From NCBI GenBank assembly GCA_963932145.1, contig CAWVQA010000103.1, forward strand, positions 186,001-250,000: DNA of 64,000 nt, read 5' to 3'. How positions within the stretch are numbered: position 1 is the stretch's first letter; each line of letters opens with the position of its first letter. Under the pieces are notes generated by a model, which saw nothing but the letters and a program-made list of their open reading frames with translations, was not told the DNA's origin and did no database searches. The DNA is from Acanthosepion lycidas (lineage: Eukaryota; Mollusca; Cephalopoda; Sepiida; Sepiidae). The position numbers and the translations under genes are program-made. Of the stretch, positions 9,566 to 19,834 are shown one piece after another.

Positions 9566-10076
9566 TGAAATAAGATCATCCATAGAAGCTGTATAAAAGA
9601 CAAGACTTTTCCTCTCTCGTTAAACTTTTTTGAGTTGCCGGGGGAATCTTTGTCACTCGTCATAAGCCTTCCCCCCCTCTCTCCCCACTAAAAAACCAAA
9701 AACAAAAAAAAAAACCCGAAAAAATCAAACCAGAAACAAACCTCAACTGGTGTTTTTATTTGCTGAGAAAAGAGAAGACGAAGAAATCAAAACAAGTAAA
9801 AGAGAGATCAGAAAAAAGACTTAATTTCAACTATGAAAGGTAACCGAACTTCTTTTCCTTTCTTTAAATTTTGAATATTACTGTTTAAAATTGAAACTTT
9901 AAATACACTTCATAGACATTTGATCATCTAGTTCCTCTTGTTATTAACAGCGTTGAATTTATTCGTCGCTGTTAAAAATTGTTTGCCATGAAGTCCTAAA
10001 ATTAGAGAAATTATATAACCACAAAGTAGGGTTTTTGACAAAGAGGGTTTTTCCAAAGAAATCAATTTATTCAAAT
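9566..10076. other. AT-rich spacer with strand-asymmetric tracts
   Basis: Contains a C/T-rich run (about 9669-9688) followed by an A-rich run (about 9689-9730) that is nearly free of T. No gene seen. Confidence 0.55.
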
Positions 10077-10533
10077 TTCCCCATGTATAATACGCATTTT
10101 TTTCTAAAAAAAATTAAGCAAAATTAGGAGTCCGTATTATGCGCAGCAACAAAAAAAAAACCTTTAAAATTTGCGCTTTCATAGGTCGATTTTAGTTACG
10201 AAATGACTATTCACCACAAACAGACGTCAATTTGACAGAAACATTCGGCGATTGCGACCGCATAAGGATGTTAAATACAATACTTAGAAATGTAAAATAA
10301 AATAAGAATTATTATAAAACTAAATTAGAATATTATTCTATGTTTAAAACCATTTTGTTAATAAGAGTAGGAAACACTGGCCGTAATGAAATTGGGGAGG
10401 TACAGTTTATGGGGTTTGATTACCAAACAAGGGGTGCGTATTCTACGTGTGTAGAAGCATTTTTCCCACATTTTCAGCCAAAATTTTAGGGGTGCGTATT
10501 ATGGAAGAAGTCGTATTATACTATGTACCTCCA
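10077..10533. mobile_element. Non-autonomous DNA transposon candidate, ~455 bp
   Basis: The ends are imperfect inverted repeats: CCCATGTATAATACG at the left and its counterpart CGTATTATACTATGTACC at the right. Sub-terminal boxes are also inverted: GGAGTCCGTATTATGCGC near the left end against GGGGTGCGTATTATGG and GGGGTGCGTATTCTACG at the right. The interior has no open frame. The ends resemble the common animal DNA-transposon ends of the TATAATGCGCACCC type, but I cannot assign a superfamily. A target duplication could not be fixed. Confidence 0.55.
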
Positions 10534-12980
10534 CGAAATCGCTAAAAAAAAAGAGCATAGCTTGATGAAAAAGACGCCAATCTTGCCGAAAACAAAATTT
10601 TATTGTCTAAATGCTTAGGTTATTAAGAGGAAAGACCAAAGTTTTTTTTATTTTTAAAAATTTTTCCTTTTTAGAACATACTAAATTTTGATTAAAAAAC
10701 CTTGTTTCTGTTTGTATCAGCGGAACTAGTAAATAAGACAATTTTTAGCACGTTTTTTTGGTATGACACACATTAATTTGAAAAATCGTGCAAAAATAGA
10801 AATAATTGTCGGATGTTAATGAAACTTTCAGGAACTATTCACAGATGATCGAAATTATTATAAATGTTTTTTTTTATTAAGGTCATGGTAGAAATATTTT
10901 TTTAAAATATTTATTAAACTAATTTTATGAAAACGCTAGAAATTCGATCGCATCGGGTTTAGTGATTACAAAAATTAAAAGCACAGGGCTTTGAGGAATG
11001 CAAAGCATGTCTTTTTTTTGTTTTTAATTGGAGCCAACGTACCTGAAAATCAGCTCTGAATTGTAACATACAAAACTCAATAAAACAAAGATATTATTTA
11101 ATTTCAAATACTTTTATTTGCTTTTAGTTGTTTTTATGAATATGGACAATATTTCCTGAAAGCAAAAATTTTTTTCGATGAAAAATGAATTTTTAATACA
11201 ATTATTTATTTCTTTAATTATAATAGATTTTACATTAAAATATTATAAAATTAGTTAAAAGCCACATCGGTTTTCCTAAGTGTCCTTATGAGATAGATCT
11301 TTTTTAGCGCGTTGTAAATTGTATCATTTTGACTAATCAGAAGATCCACAGTAATTAAGAAATGTAATTATGTGCTTATAACCGGGCTGTAATTATAAAG
11401 TGCGGAAGACCAACCAGAATATAATTAAGTTGCGTTATTTGAGTTAAGCATTGTTCTCCGCTGTTAAGGCCTTTACTTTTGCGGAACACGTGTGGAGAAG
11501 TTAATTGGATTTTACAATTTCAACTGAAAAGGGTACCTACAAGTATCAGTATCATCTTATGAAATTTATATGATCTTATTTTTATATTAATCTCAGTTAT
11601 GACATTTTTCCATAAATGAAATATCAAAATTAATAAAATGAATGCAAATACAAATAACAGTAAAATGTAATAAATGTACATAAAATTGTAGTATTTTATG
11701 TACAGTTCTGATAAAATTTCATAAGAAAGGTACCTATAAATGAATTAGATACATTTCTTAGGAAATATGAAATTTAATGTCACTCTTAAGTCTTATTTTA
11801 ATTTCTTTATAATATATTTTCCATAAAGCATCATAAACGTAAAGATGAAAGCTAAGTACAAAAAAATTAGACCGCTGAAAGTTTTCGTTAAAAATAACGA
11901 GGTAAATAATTTGTTCGCTTAAATGTAAATTATTTCACTTTTCTCCTTCCGTAGAACAAATTAGCCTCATGGAATTCGTAAATGTGTCATTCATCACCTG
12001 TCAAGAGACGCGAAAGTTTGACCTGCTTTGTTTTATTTTCAAATTACATCTTCTTGCCACAAAAGCTAAGTTAAGTTTGGTTGAAAATATTTTAAATAAA
12101 CATTATAATGTCTGATTTTCTTAAAATAAGTTTTGAAAAAATGATAATTGATATTTAAAAGAATTTCAAAGTGAGATTTCTAGTTTTTTTTTTAAATGGA
12201 AAAAATGGTCAATTTTGCTGTCTCAAAAAAAAAAGGTACTTATATTATACGTGGGGAATTACGTTAGTTTGCAAAATTGAATGAAACATAGTTTGTAAAT
12301 CTTGACAAAAAATGTTAGTGATAACACCCTTCAACCCTTCAGTAATCCTCTACTTCGAATGGCTCTTAAACCGTCTATAAAAAATCCTTTACAAGTCATA
12401 AATGAAGCAAATATTTTAAATTTCTTCAGAAGCTATTAAAGTAACTTTGCTAGCACAATTCTTGGTAAACATCTGATGATATTTTCTGGTAGAAACAAAG
12501 ATCCATTATTGCTATTGATTTGTGATATTAACATCAATGGAATATGAAAAACAACATTTGGGGAAAAACATTACTTTTAGAGTCTCAGTGGTTGATAGTT
12601 GTTTTCTGCACTGTCTACAGCCCATCTAACCAAGTGGCTCCTTTTCATTTGAAATTTTTCATAAATTTGAAATCAGTAGATGCCGTTTATGTTTCAAACT
12701 TTCAGTTCAAGCATTATGTTTAGGAATGTTATCTTTTATTAATTTTTGATAGATATCTGATGTTACTTTTCACCACAGCAGTAAACAATACGGATTGGAA
12801 ATAAGGAATAGACTCCAGGTGAGATATTACTTTCAACCTTTTTACTTGAGGAAATCTATGTTCAGCTGCTGCTCTACAGATTAAGCTGCTGGGACTTTTG
12901 TGGTTGGCAAAAGACCCAGTTTAACCATTAAACTTTTACATTTTCCCCTTGGATGTTTGATGCCATACTTGCGATTATTT
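10534..12980. other. Long AT-rich intergenic stretch, nothing recognised
   Basis: About 2.4 kb of AT-rich DNA with frequent A and T runs. No credible open frame on either strand and no match to other repeats in the window. Confidence 0.6.
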
Positions 12981-13020
12981 TTACCACTATTATTATTAGT
13001 ATTAATAGTGGTGGTGGTAA
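12981..13020. other. Small inverted repeat
   Basis: TTACCACTATTA pairs with a TAATAGTGGTGGTGGTAA arm, the right arm carrying extra GTG copies. Probably microsatellite-like hairpin sequence. Confidence 0.5.
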
Positions 13021-13281
13021 TACTGATTTATTCTTTATTAGATAAAATATTGTCAACCAATATTAATTTTTGATTAGTATTGTTGAGAAAATGCTCCCAA
13101 TCCCCAAAACGAATGGAGACTAGTCAGGTTGAGCAGAGAGTGGGGGAGCAATAGCACTTATCTCAAGTTGAAAAATATATTGCCACTTCTCTGTGATGTA
13201 TAAATATGGAAGGTAAATTTAGCAATAAAAAAAGATTTTTCCCTTCTTTTTATGCAACTTCAGGGATCACATAGTAAACCT

Positions 13282-13291
13282 GTCACGTGAC
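13282..13291. promoter_or_regulatory. Palindromic E-box (CLEAR-like), possible factor site
   Basis: GTCACGTGAC is a perfect 10-bp palindrome identical to the consensus bound by MiT/TFE (TFEB, MITF) and some other bHLH-ZIP factors in animals. No gene or promoter is recognised next to it, so activity is unproven. Confidence 0.25.
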
Positions 13292-15446
13292 CACTGTAAC
13301 TCTAAAGGGTTAATACAGAAAATAACAAGCTTTTGTTTAGTAAGCATTTGAACAACTCAAGGTAAATACTCTTCTCCTTTCCTGTCTGACCAACAGTTAA
13401 TTTCTCCACAGTATTTCTGTCAGCTTTTTTCTCTCTTAGTATTTGTAGTAATATTATCTGGAATTTTTATAAGATGAAGCATCGACAGTCATTAGTCAAT
13501 TTTGACTTACTTAATTTCTATTGTTTTTCATCAAGTAGTATTAGTTTTAAAAGCATTGAAAATTATAGTTTTCATCTTTTTGTTTCATCTTAATTTGACT
13601 TGCTTTTCAAAACAAGTATTTTGAATGTTAGTCTCTGATTAGAATTAAACAAAATGGATTGGAAATTAATTGTTGACAATGCTTCATTTGATAAAAAAGC
13701 AAATTCCAGTTATATTCCTCAATATACTCTTGCAAAGAATATTGATTTGTGCTACAATAATTGCATAAAACATTCAGTTGGCATTTGTTTTTGCTGTTGA
13801 ATGAAAAGAAAACTCAATCATAAACCATGTGGTATTTAATGGAGCTTAAAAAACCAGGGTACATGTACACTGATATTTCTGAAGAAATGTTAGCTGCCTT
13901 CATTGGTATTTATGAAATGGCTTAATCTTCCATAAATAATTTAAAGAAAGAACTGAATTTATTTGAATTTTTGTTAACATTATTTTTTTTAACTAATTGT
14001 TCACCTAAAACAAGGCTCAAGAGCTACTCAAGGTAGAGGGTTACTGTTTGAAGTTGAGGCATGTAAGAAGAATAGGTAAAAATGGTTAACTCCCTGTATA
14101 GCTGTACTTTATACATAAGGTCACAAACAATATATTTTCATAAAAAAAAAAAAATATGAAAGATACATATTTATAGTAAAATTAATAAAAATTTATCCTC
14201 CGGGTCATATAGCAAAATTGAAAACATGGCACAGATTGTCAAAAAAGATTTTTAAAATTAAAAAAAAAAAACAATTTGGTATGATTAATTTCATTTATTG
14301 AAAAGAAAAACAAGTTTTTACTTCTCATTTGATTTTCTTAGGTTATTTGTTTCAAAAATGCAGATACGTAATTATAATTTAACCATGAAATAAAATCATT
14401 CTCTTTAATTTATAAATAATTCAAAAGAATGATATTATTTCATGATTTGAATTTTTAATACTTAGATTTTGATATTAAACAAGCCATTTGACTCATAAAA
14501 AAACAACCAAACCAAATTGACTTTTTAATTCTATTTTCTCTGCTGATAACGTAGCACCTGGACATTCATGTATAAGATAAAGTTACATAATTCTGTTCTC
14601 TGATTTGTCAACAGAGAAGCTGTCTCAGCTAATCATTGGTTAATCAAATTTTGTATGCATATTAATATCCTTTTGGACTATATACACATCACTAAAAAAA
14701 AAATATCTATTTTTCTCTGAATAATAACCATTTATTTTTAGCATCCAATTCATACCCATGAATTTGTAGCAATCATACAGCAAGGCATCAGACTCTTCCT
14801 GTCTGATCTTCTGTGAGTGCCACCAATGGGAAGGGGGGGAAATTGAGCAGGAGAGTTAAATATGTAGAGAAATAAGTAGTCGTTCATCTGACAAACTTGT
14901 CTTTGCAATTGCAAAGCATTACCAGAATCACGTAGGAACAGTTGTGGAAAAGGAATACACTTTGTAAATAAAGAAAGTCACAGAAAAAATAGCAGTCATT
15001 ACATTCATATTTAAATTACAAGATGAAAAATAAATGGTAAATTTGACATTTAGAATTTTATTAAACACAATCTTATGTAATTGAAATAATTATAGAAATA
15101 ATCCAAAATCAAAAACTAAATTGATGAAGCAATTGAAATCAATTTTTGTTAGCAATTTGTTTGACTGAAGAATGATATTAGCCCTGCATTTATCAATAGT
15201 CTGATACCATATATAACTATTTATTGATCTGTTCCATTTATTGATTTTGATGAATGTATATTGATCCAGCAGTTTGATTTTTTAATGCTAGAATATTAAT
15301 TGAATAATTTCCTTTGTTTATGGCATTTTCAGTTTTGATTTGCTCATCCGACCATCTCATCTCCTCTTCATCAAAATGTTTGCTGGTGTATAGAATCAGA
15401 AAATAAAGTGACAGGTGACTCTGCATGTTGGTGTCTTATAAGGTGG
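13292..15446. other. AT-rich intergenic stretch, nothing recognised
   Basis: No convincing coding sequence. A 62-codon minus-strand frame at 15238-15426 has no features of a known protein. Confidence 0.55.
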
Positions 15447-15960
15447 GTATGTTGTTTTTTTTTGTTTATTTTAAGCATTTCACCCCATGCAAAGCGGAAG
15501 TCCTAATAGCACATAGGTGGTACAGTGAATGAGAGCAAGAGTAAAGTGGTGTGTTTGAGGAAAGGAGAAAGAGAAGGACAGGAAACTAGATCAAAGCATT
15601 AGAACATCTCTATTAACATATGCATATTTGAAGATTGTAGCTATTAGGGAAGCAACTAAAAGGAAGGGAGTTCCACAGATGGGAAGTGCAAGATAAGAAG
15701 GTATTCGAGTAGAAGAGACGGCTACATTTAATAATTTCAACCTAGTAGCATGCTTGAATTCATGCAGTTTGGGAACCAGAGAATGTAGTTCATCAGAGCA
15801 GTTGCTGTGAAAATACTTGTAGAAAAGGCAGAGGGAAGCAAAGGTACATGTGTGAGAAAGTGACTGTAGATGAGATGCCAGATCAGGACCCATCATATCC
15901 TATTTCCGTCTCTGGATTCTGTCGAGGTCTTGTTACTTTTAGCTTTAATCCAATCTAAAC
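15447..15960 (-). mobile_element. LINE (non-LTR retrotransposon) 3' fragment, RT C-terminal region
   Basis: The minus-strand frame at 15591-15896 carries LASHLQSLSHTCTFASLCLF, YKYFHSNCSDELHSLVP and LHEFKHATRL. These are the conserved C-terminal segments of jockey/CR1-type LINE reverse transcriptases, which usually read SLxHRRxVASLxLFYKYxxGxCSxEL and then a LWNSLP box. A degraded version of that box follows around ICGTPF. The rest (15477-15590) would be 3' UTR, and the T run at 15455-15463 on the plus strand may be its poly-A tail. The copy is heavily 5'-truncated and the frame drifts near the C-terminus, so it is inactive. Confidence 0.72.
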
Positions 15961-16380
15961 TCTTTGTATTTCACAAACATTTTTTTTTAATTCAGGACAC
16001 ACTTGTAGAATAACTGAAATTCTGGGGCATACTTTAAATTTTAATAAGGAAATCATTAATCATGAAATTTGAAAATAGGAAAATAATACAGAGGTCTCCT
16101 GAAATAAGCATTAATTTCTTTTTTTTTCTTTTTTTTTTTTTTTTTAGACATTACATTGCTTGGTGTCTTTAACTTTTAAAAAGAAAGATTTTTTTAAATA
16201 TAAAAATGATCCATAAATTACTGTTCTGTTAATGTGGGGCACACCTTGATATCTTTCAGGGAACATTGATGTGAATGAAAGCACCAACTGATAAACAAGG
16301 ATCTGAAATAATAAATGATAAAGCTATAAGTTACAATCTACTCAAAGATTCCTTGAAAGAAGTTAATGGCAAAAGCTTAA
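15961..16380. other. Spacer with poly-T tract
   Basis: Contains a long T-rich run (about 16119-16145). On the minus strand this could be a poly-A tail of an older retro-insertion, but no body is recognised. Confidence 0.5.
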
Positions 16381-16760
16381 AAGCTGACTTCCTCTCTTCA
16401 TGATGTAGGCAATCATGGCTCTCCACAACTTCCTATCCTTCATAGCTCTTAATAATTCTTCTTTTTGTTATTTCTCCTAAACCTTGTTCCATTTACTCAA
16501 GCTTACTAAATAGGTTATACATTGTTTTCCTCTGTCCCACTTGCCTTCTTTACTCATTATGTGCCAAGGAAATTTCAACAGTCAACTTGTGTTAAGAATA
16601 AGTTTCCTTCTGGTTTCCATTTTCTCTAAAACTTTATTCTTACTTGTTACTTACATATTCAGTCCTTGGTATCCTCAGTATCCTTCTGTAGAATCACGTT
16701 TCCGTTTTTTGAGGTCTCATCATTTTTCAGTGTTAAATTCTTTAATGTCTATTAAGTGAT
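16381..16760 (-). mobile_element. RTE-like LINE 3' fragment
   Basis: Minus-strand translation gives pieces in the order known for the C-terminus of RTE-type endonuclease/reverse transcriptases: KVLEKMETRRKLIL, a WHIMSKEGKWDRGKQ-like piece, CITYLVSLSKWN, and ELLRAMKDRKLWRAMIAYIMKR. The family pattern is VLRKMETKRTLIL, GHIMRKEGLE, GRQRITYLxSLxKW and LLRATKDRKLWRAMIA. Several stops and frame changes separate the pieces, so it is a dead, 5'-truncated copy. It lies in the same orientation as the LINE fragment 400 bp away but belongs to a different clade. The plus-strand 72-codon frame here is a shadow. Confidence 0.78.
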
Positions 16761-17170
16761 AATACTAGAATATTGAATAATAAGTAATTTCATTTAATTA
16801 ATTAGTTAAATATTATTGTGTTTTTATGCTCAGTCAGTAAAGATCCACGGTCATTTTTCAGTAAATTTGCATATTAAGCCCCAGAAACCAATTGTAATGA
16901 AAATTTCCATTCTGCTGTAAATGTACATGATTATTCAAAAAATACCAATAAAAGTTTGCAGACAAATATGGTTTAGGAGTTACCATCAATGGTGAGTACT
17001 ATGCCAACTTGCTGAGGCAGTTATAGCTCATAAATATAACATACTTTAAATAAATATATATATATATAGTAAGTAATCCAAGTGAATCCTAGTAGTATAA
17101 AATATTAAAACTGATCCACAGAAGAGAGCTCAATATATTTTTATAGAGCAAACATGAATTACTGTAGATA
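16761..17170. other. AT-rich spacer
   Basis: No gene seen. A short TA tract lies at about 17056-17068. The last two bases, TA, flank the MITE that follows. Confidence 0.55.
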
Positions 17171-17370
17171 AAATTCAATACCCCATATGATATATAGCCA
17201 TTTCACCCAGAATGGGCTTGTCTTTTTAAATACATTTACTCCTAGTTGTTAATTTTCCCCCTCTTTCTTCGTATTTACAAAATCATTGATTCATTTCTTT
17301 ATCTAACTCCTTGGTGTTGACAAGCTGGTTCTGGGTAAAATGGCTCTTTATCCTATGGGGTATTGAATTT
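17171..17370. mobile_element. 200-bp MITE with ~45-bp terminal inverted repeats and TA flanks
   Basis: The left end AAATTCAATACCCCAT and right end ATGGGGTATTGAATTT are exact inverses. The pairing continues with a few mismatches through boxes around TAGCCATTTCACCCAGAA at the left and TTCTGGGTAAAATGGCT at the right. TA stands directly outside both ends (17169-17170 and 17371-17372), the target duplication of Tc1/mariner-type elements. The ~100-bp interior is unrelated between arms and non-coding. I do not recognise the terminal repeat, so it may be a lineage-specific family. Confidence 0.88.
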
Positions 17371-17384
17371 TATTTACTTGTAAT

Positions 17385-17404
17385 ATATATATATATATAT
17401 ATAT
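17385..17404. repeat. (TA)n microsatellite
   Basis: Ten TA dinucleotides directly after the MITE. Confidence 0.9.
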
Positions 17405-17980
17405 TGTTCAAAAGTCTGAAGCCACCCCCAGCATTAGCATGGGAAGAACTTGATAAAATAGTGAAAAAAATGAAATAGCGTCATCAGAAAAATGGATTCT
17501 CTTTTAACCAAATCTATATCAATAAGAGAGAACTTAATTTATATTAGTCACATGGATATTGGATTAATTCAAGAAACTCCTTAGTAACCCATTAGATAAA
17601 ACCGTGATATTACTGAGACATTTGGGATAGGATAGTGGATGGTTTCCTTCTTTGGGAGTGAGAATAGTATAATGGTGATAATTAATTGCCAATACCATTA
17701 GAATAAACGGTACACTGCATGATTTCACCCTCCCGCACTTGTGGGAAAGGACTCTGTCAGATATCTCATAATACAAAATATGTAAAAGTCTAGCTGTAGA
17801 TGCCATGAAATGTTGCTTTGTTGATCTGACTCTCAAGAGAATGCTTATCCAATCCCAACAATCTTAACCTGTTTGAGTCTAGAGTCAACAGTTATCTTCC
17901 CTATATATGCTCATAAAATGAGTGGCTTTTGAGCCTTGCACAGGGTTAACGTTATTCTAAAAAAAAAAAAAAAAGGGAAA
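17405..17980. other. Unrecognised segment ending in a poly-A tract
   Basis: A 90-codon minus-strand frame (17564-17836) has no domain I recognise. The segment ends in a run of 16 A (17959-17974) on the plus strand, which would suit the 3' end of a retro-inserted sequence, but no family is recognisable upstream of it. Confidence 0.3.
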
Positions 17981-18776
17981 AAACATCATGCAACTGTTGT
18001 TATTCAAATGTAATGCATGAATGAGGCTGCTGGCAACAGAAAATGATGAGAATGATACAATGAAAGGCAATGTAATTCAATGCCAGTGCTACTCAACCTA
18101 TCAGCCTGTGCATTGTATAATACACACTGCATTCTACAGAGTTTTAGAGTTGTTAACCCACAAGGGTACCATTATTGAGAATACAGCTTCAGTTACTTCA
18201 TCTGGATCAGCAAACATTGGTCTGTCAAAGACTAGCACCATGTCTCTTGACCATTTCCAATTCTTTTGGACAGACATTTGAGTCTGGACAAATGGATAGA
18301 GAAACAAATACTTCAAAGAGAAAAGGAAAGCATATAGGAGCAAGTATTATTCTGAGCAACCAAAGAAAGTTGTAGAGAGCCATAATTGCCCACATTCTGA
18401 AGAGACATAGCATGTAGGGAGAGAGAGTGAGAGAGTATTTTAATATTGTAAATGTTTTCACGATCATACTGTATTCAAATTACACTTAAATTTCCATTTT
18501 TAAAATAAACATTTTGTGTTGATTAATGATGAACTTTTCCAAATTATGGACAATCCTTTGCAGACAAAGACAAAATTTCAATCACCCTGTATATTTAAGG
18601 ATGTGAGCTCTTATAATTGTTTTTATTTATCGATAATTGTTTTCATTGTATGAGTATTGCTTCAAGAATGATAAGAATTTGATTTTACTAGTATTTGGCA
18701 TTGTTTTTGAGTAGATGTTTAATGTTACTATGAGATCCTGATGCTGTTTATTAATGTTATCTGATGGTACTCTGCT
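17981..18776. other. Unrecognised segment with overlapping short frames
   Basis: Open frames of 66-86 codons occur on both strands between 18021 and 18467. The minus-strand frame at 18134-18343 (containing WKWSRDMVLVFDRPMFADPDEV) is the most protein-like but matches nothing I know. A (GA)n-rich stretch lies near 18419-18436. Remnant coding DNA is possible but unproven. Confidence 0.25.
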
Positions 18777-18796
18777 CCAGTAGGTGGCAGGTAAGT
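18777..18796 (+). promoter_or_regulatory. CTCF-core-like motif overlapping a splice-donor-like site
   Basis: CCAGTAGGTGGCAG fits every position of the CTCF core consensus CCASYAGRKGGCRS. It overlaps CAGGTAAGT, a perfect 5' splice-site consensus. Either reading, or neither, could be real. No exon is recognised here, so both remain candidates. Confidence 0.25.
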
Positions 18797-19100
18797 CCTC
18801 ATGAGAATGTGGTATATCCTATATTAGAAGTTTCATGCTTTTGAATTACAGAGAAACATTCGCTGAGTGGGTAAGTATATTCATACACAAAATTAATCTT
18901 ATTAAGGACTTGGAAGTTTAGGATATATTACATTTAATGAATAAGTTGAGAGTTTTGGATTTTTTATATTAAATAATGAATCTAATGTATTTATTTTATC
19001 GACTGGTTTTATATATCTATGTATGAACTTTTTAATTGCTGTTTTGAGATTTTTGTAAATATGGTGCATTTGATTTTGATAATATATGTTAATAGCATTA
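18797..19100. other. AT-rich spacer with splice-like signals
   Basis: A TTTTGAATTACAG|A acceptor-like string at about 18839-18852 is followed by a GTAAGTAT donor-like string at about 18870. They would enclose only about 20 bp, so I do not call an exon. Confidence 0.3.
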
Positions 19101-19237
19101 TTGTCATTATTATTTTTATAACTATGGTTTTATTGGCTAAAATTGTTGTTTAAATGAAATTTGATTTGTTTTGTCATTATTTTTATAACTATGGTTTTAT
19201 TGCCTAAAATTGTTGTTTAAATGAAATTTGATTTGTT
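19101..19237. repeat. ~70-bp tandem duplication
   Basis: Two adjacent copies, 19101-19170 and 19171-19237, both run from TTGTCATTAT through ATAACTATGGTTTTATTG and TTGTTTAAATGAAATTTGAT. They differ by one substitution and one 3-bp indel, so the event is recent. Confidence 0.95.
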
Positions 19238-19695
19238 TATCAACTACATAATTGGGGGCCCCCATTATTGATAAATGTTAGTTGTATATTATTTAATTTT
19301 TTTAATGAATATTGTTTTGGATAAAGAAATGATTTTAGCTCTTTGGATTCAGTTATTAATGACAGCAGATGGATATTTTTCAGGCCACTCACTATCATAC
19401 TTTATAAAACAAGAGTTAGAATTAGTAGATGTTTTATATAGAGAAGTAGTGTTTGGGCTTGTGCCACTTCAAAGCTACAAGATATAGTGAAATTATCATA
19501 GAGTAAATGAGAATATCTAGAAATGGGATATTTTCAATCAATATTTAATTAAAAAATTGAACATTATAATGTAATTATTTTAATGTTCTGTAATGACATT
19601 ACGAGATTTGGTTTGGGTAAAGATGTAATTTTATTGAATGATTTGCTAACTTAGTTGGACATAAAAATGTGATAAAGGAAAGAGTGATTTTGGGT
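19238..19695. other. AT-rich spacer with a 70-codon open frame
   Basis: The plus-strand frame 19275-19487 is rich in Leu, Ile and Val, without a recognisable family. In AT-rich DNA such a frame can arise by chance. Confidence 0.3.
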
Positions 19696-19714
19696 ACACA
19701 CACACACACACACG

Positions 19715-19750
<36 letters not shown>
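19696..19750. repeat. (CA)n(TA)n microsatellite
   Basis: CA repeats with one GC interruption, then TA repeats. Confidence 0.97.
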
Positions 19751-19834
19751 AAGGGTGTACAAAAAAACTGAAGTGTGATATGTACGCTATTAGCTGAAAA
19801 TTGATATGGAATTTTACTCTGTAAGTATAAAATT

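Noticed and set aside
16541-16759. 72-codon plus-strand frame
   Set aside because: Antisense shadow of the RTE-like LINE fragment.
18134-18343. Minus-strand frame with a protein-like stretch (FDRPMFADPDEV)
   Set aside because: No family recognised, and overlapping frames on the other strand are equally long; evidence is too weak for a gene call.
18849-18870. Micro-exon between an acceptor-like and a donor-like site
   Set aside because: About 20 bp long with no coding context; such strings are common in AT-rich DNA.
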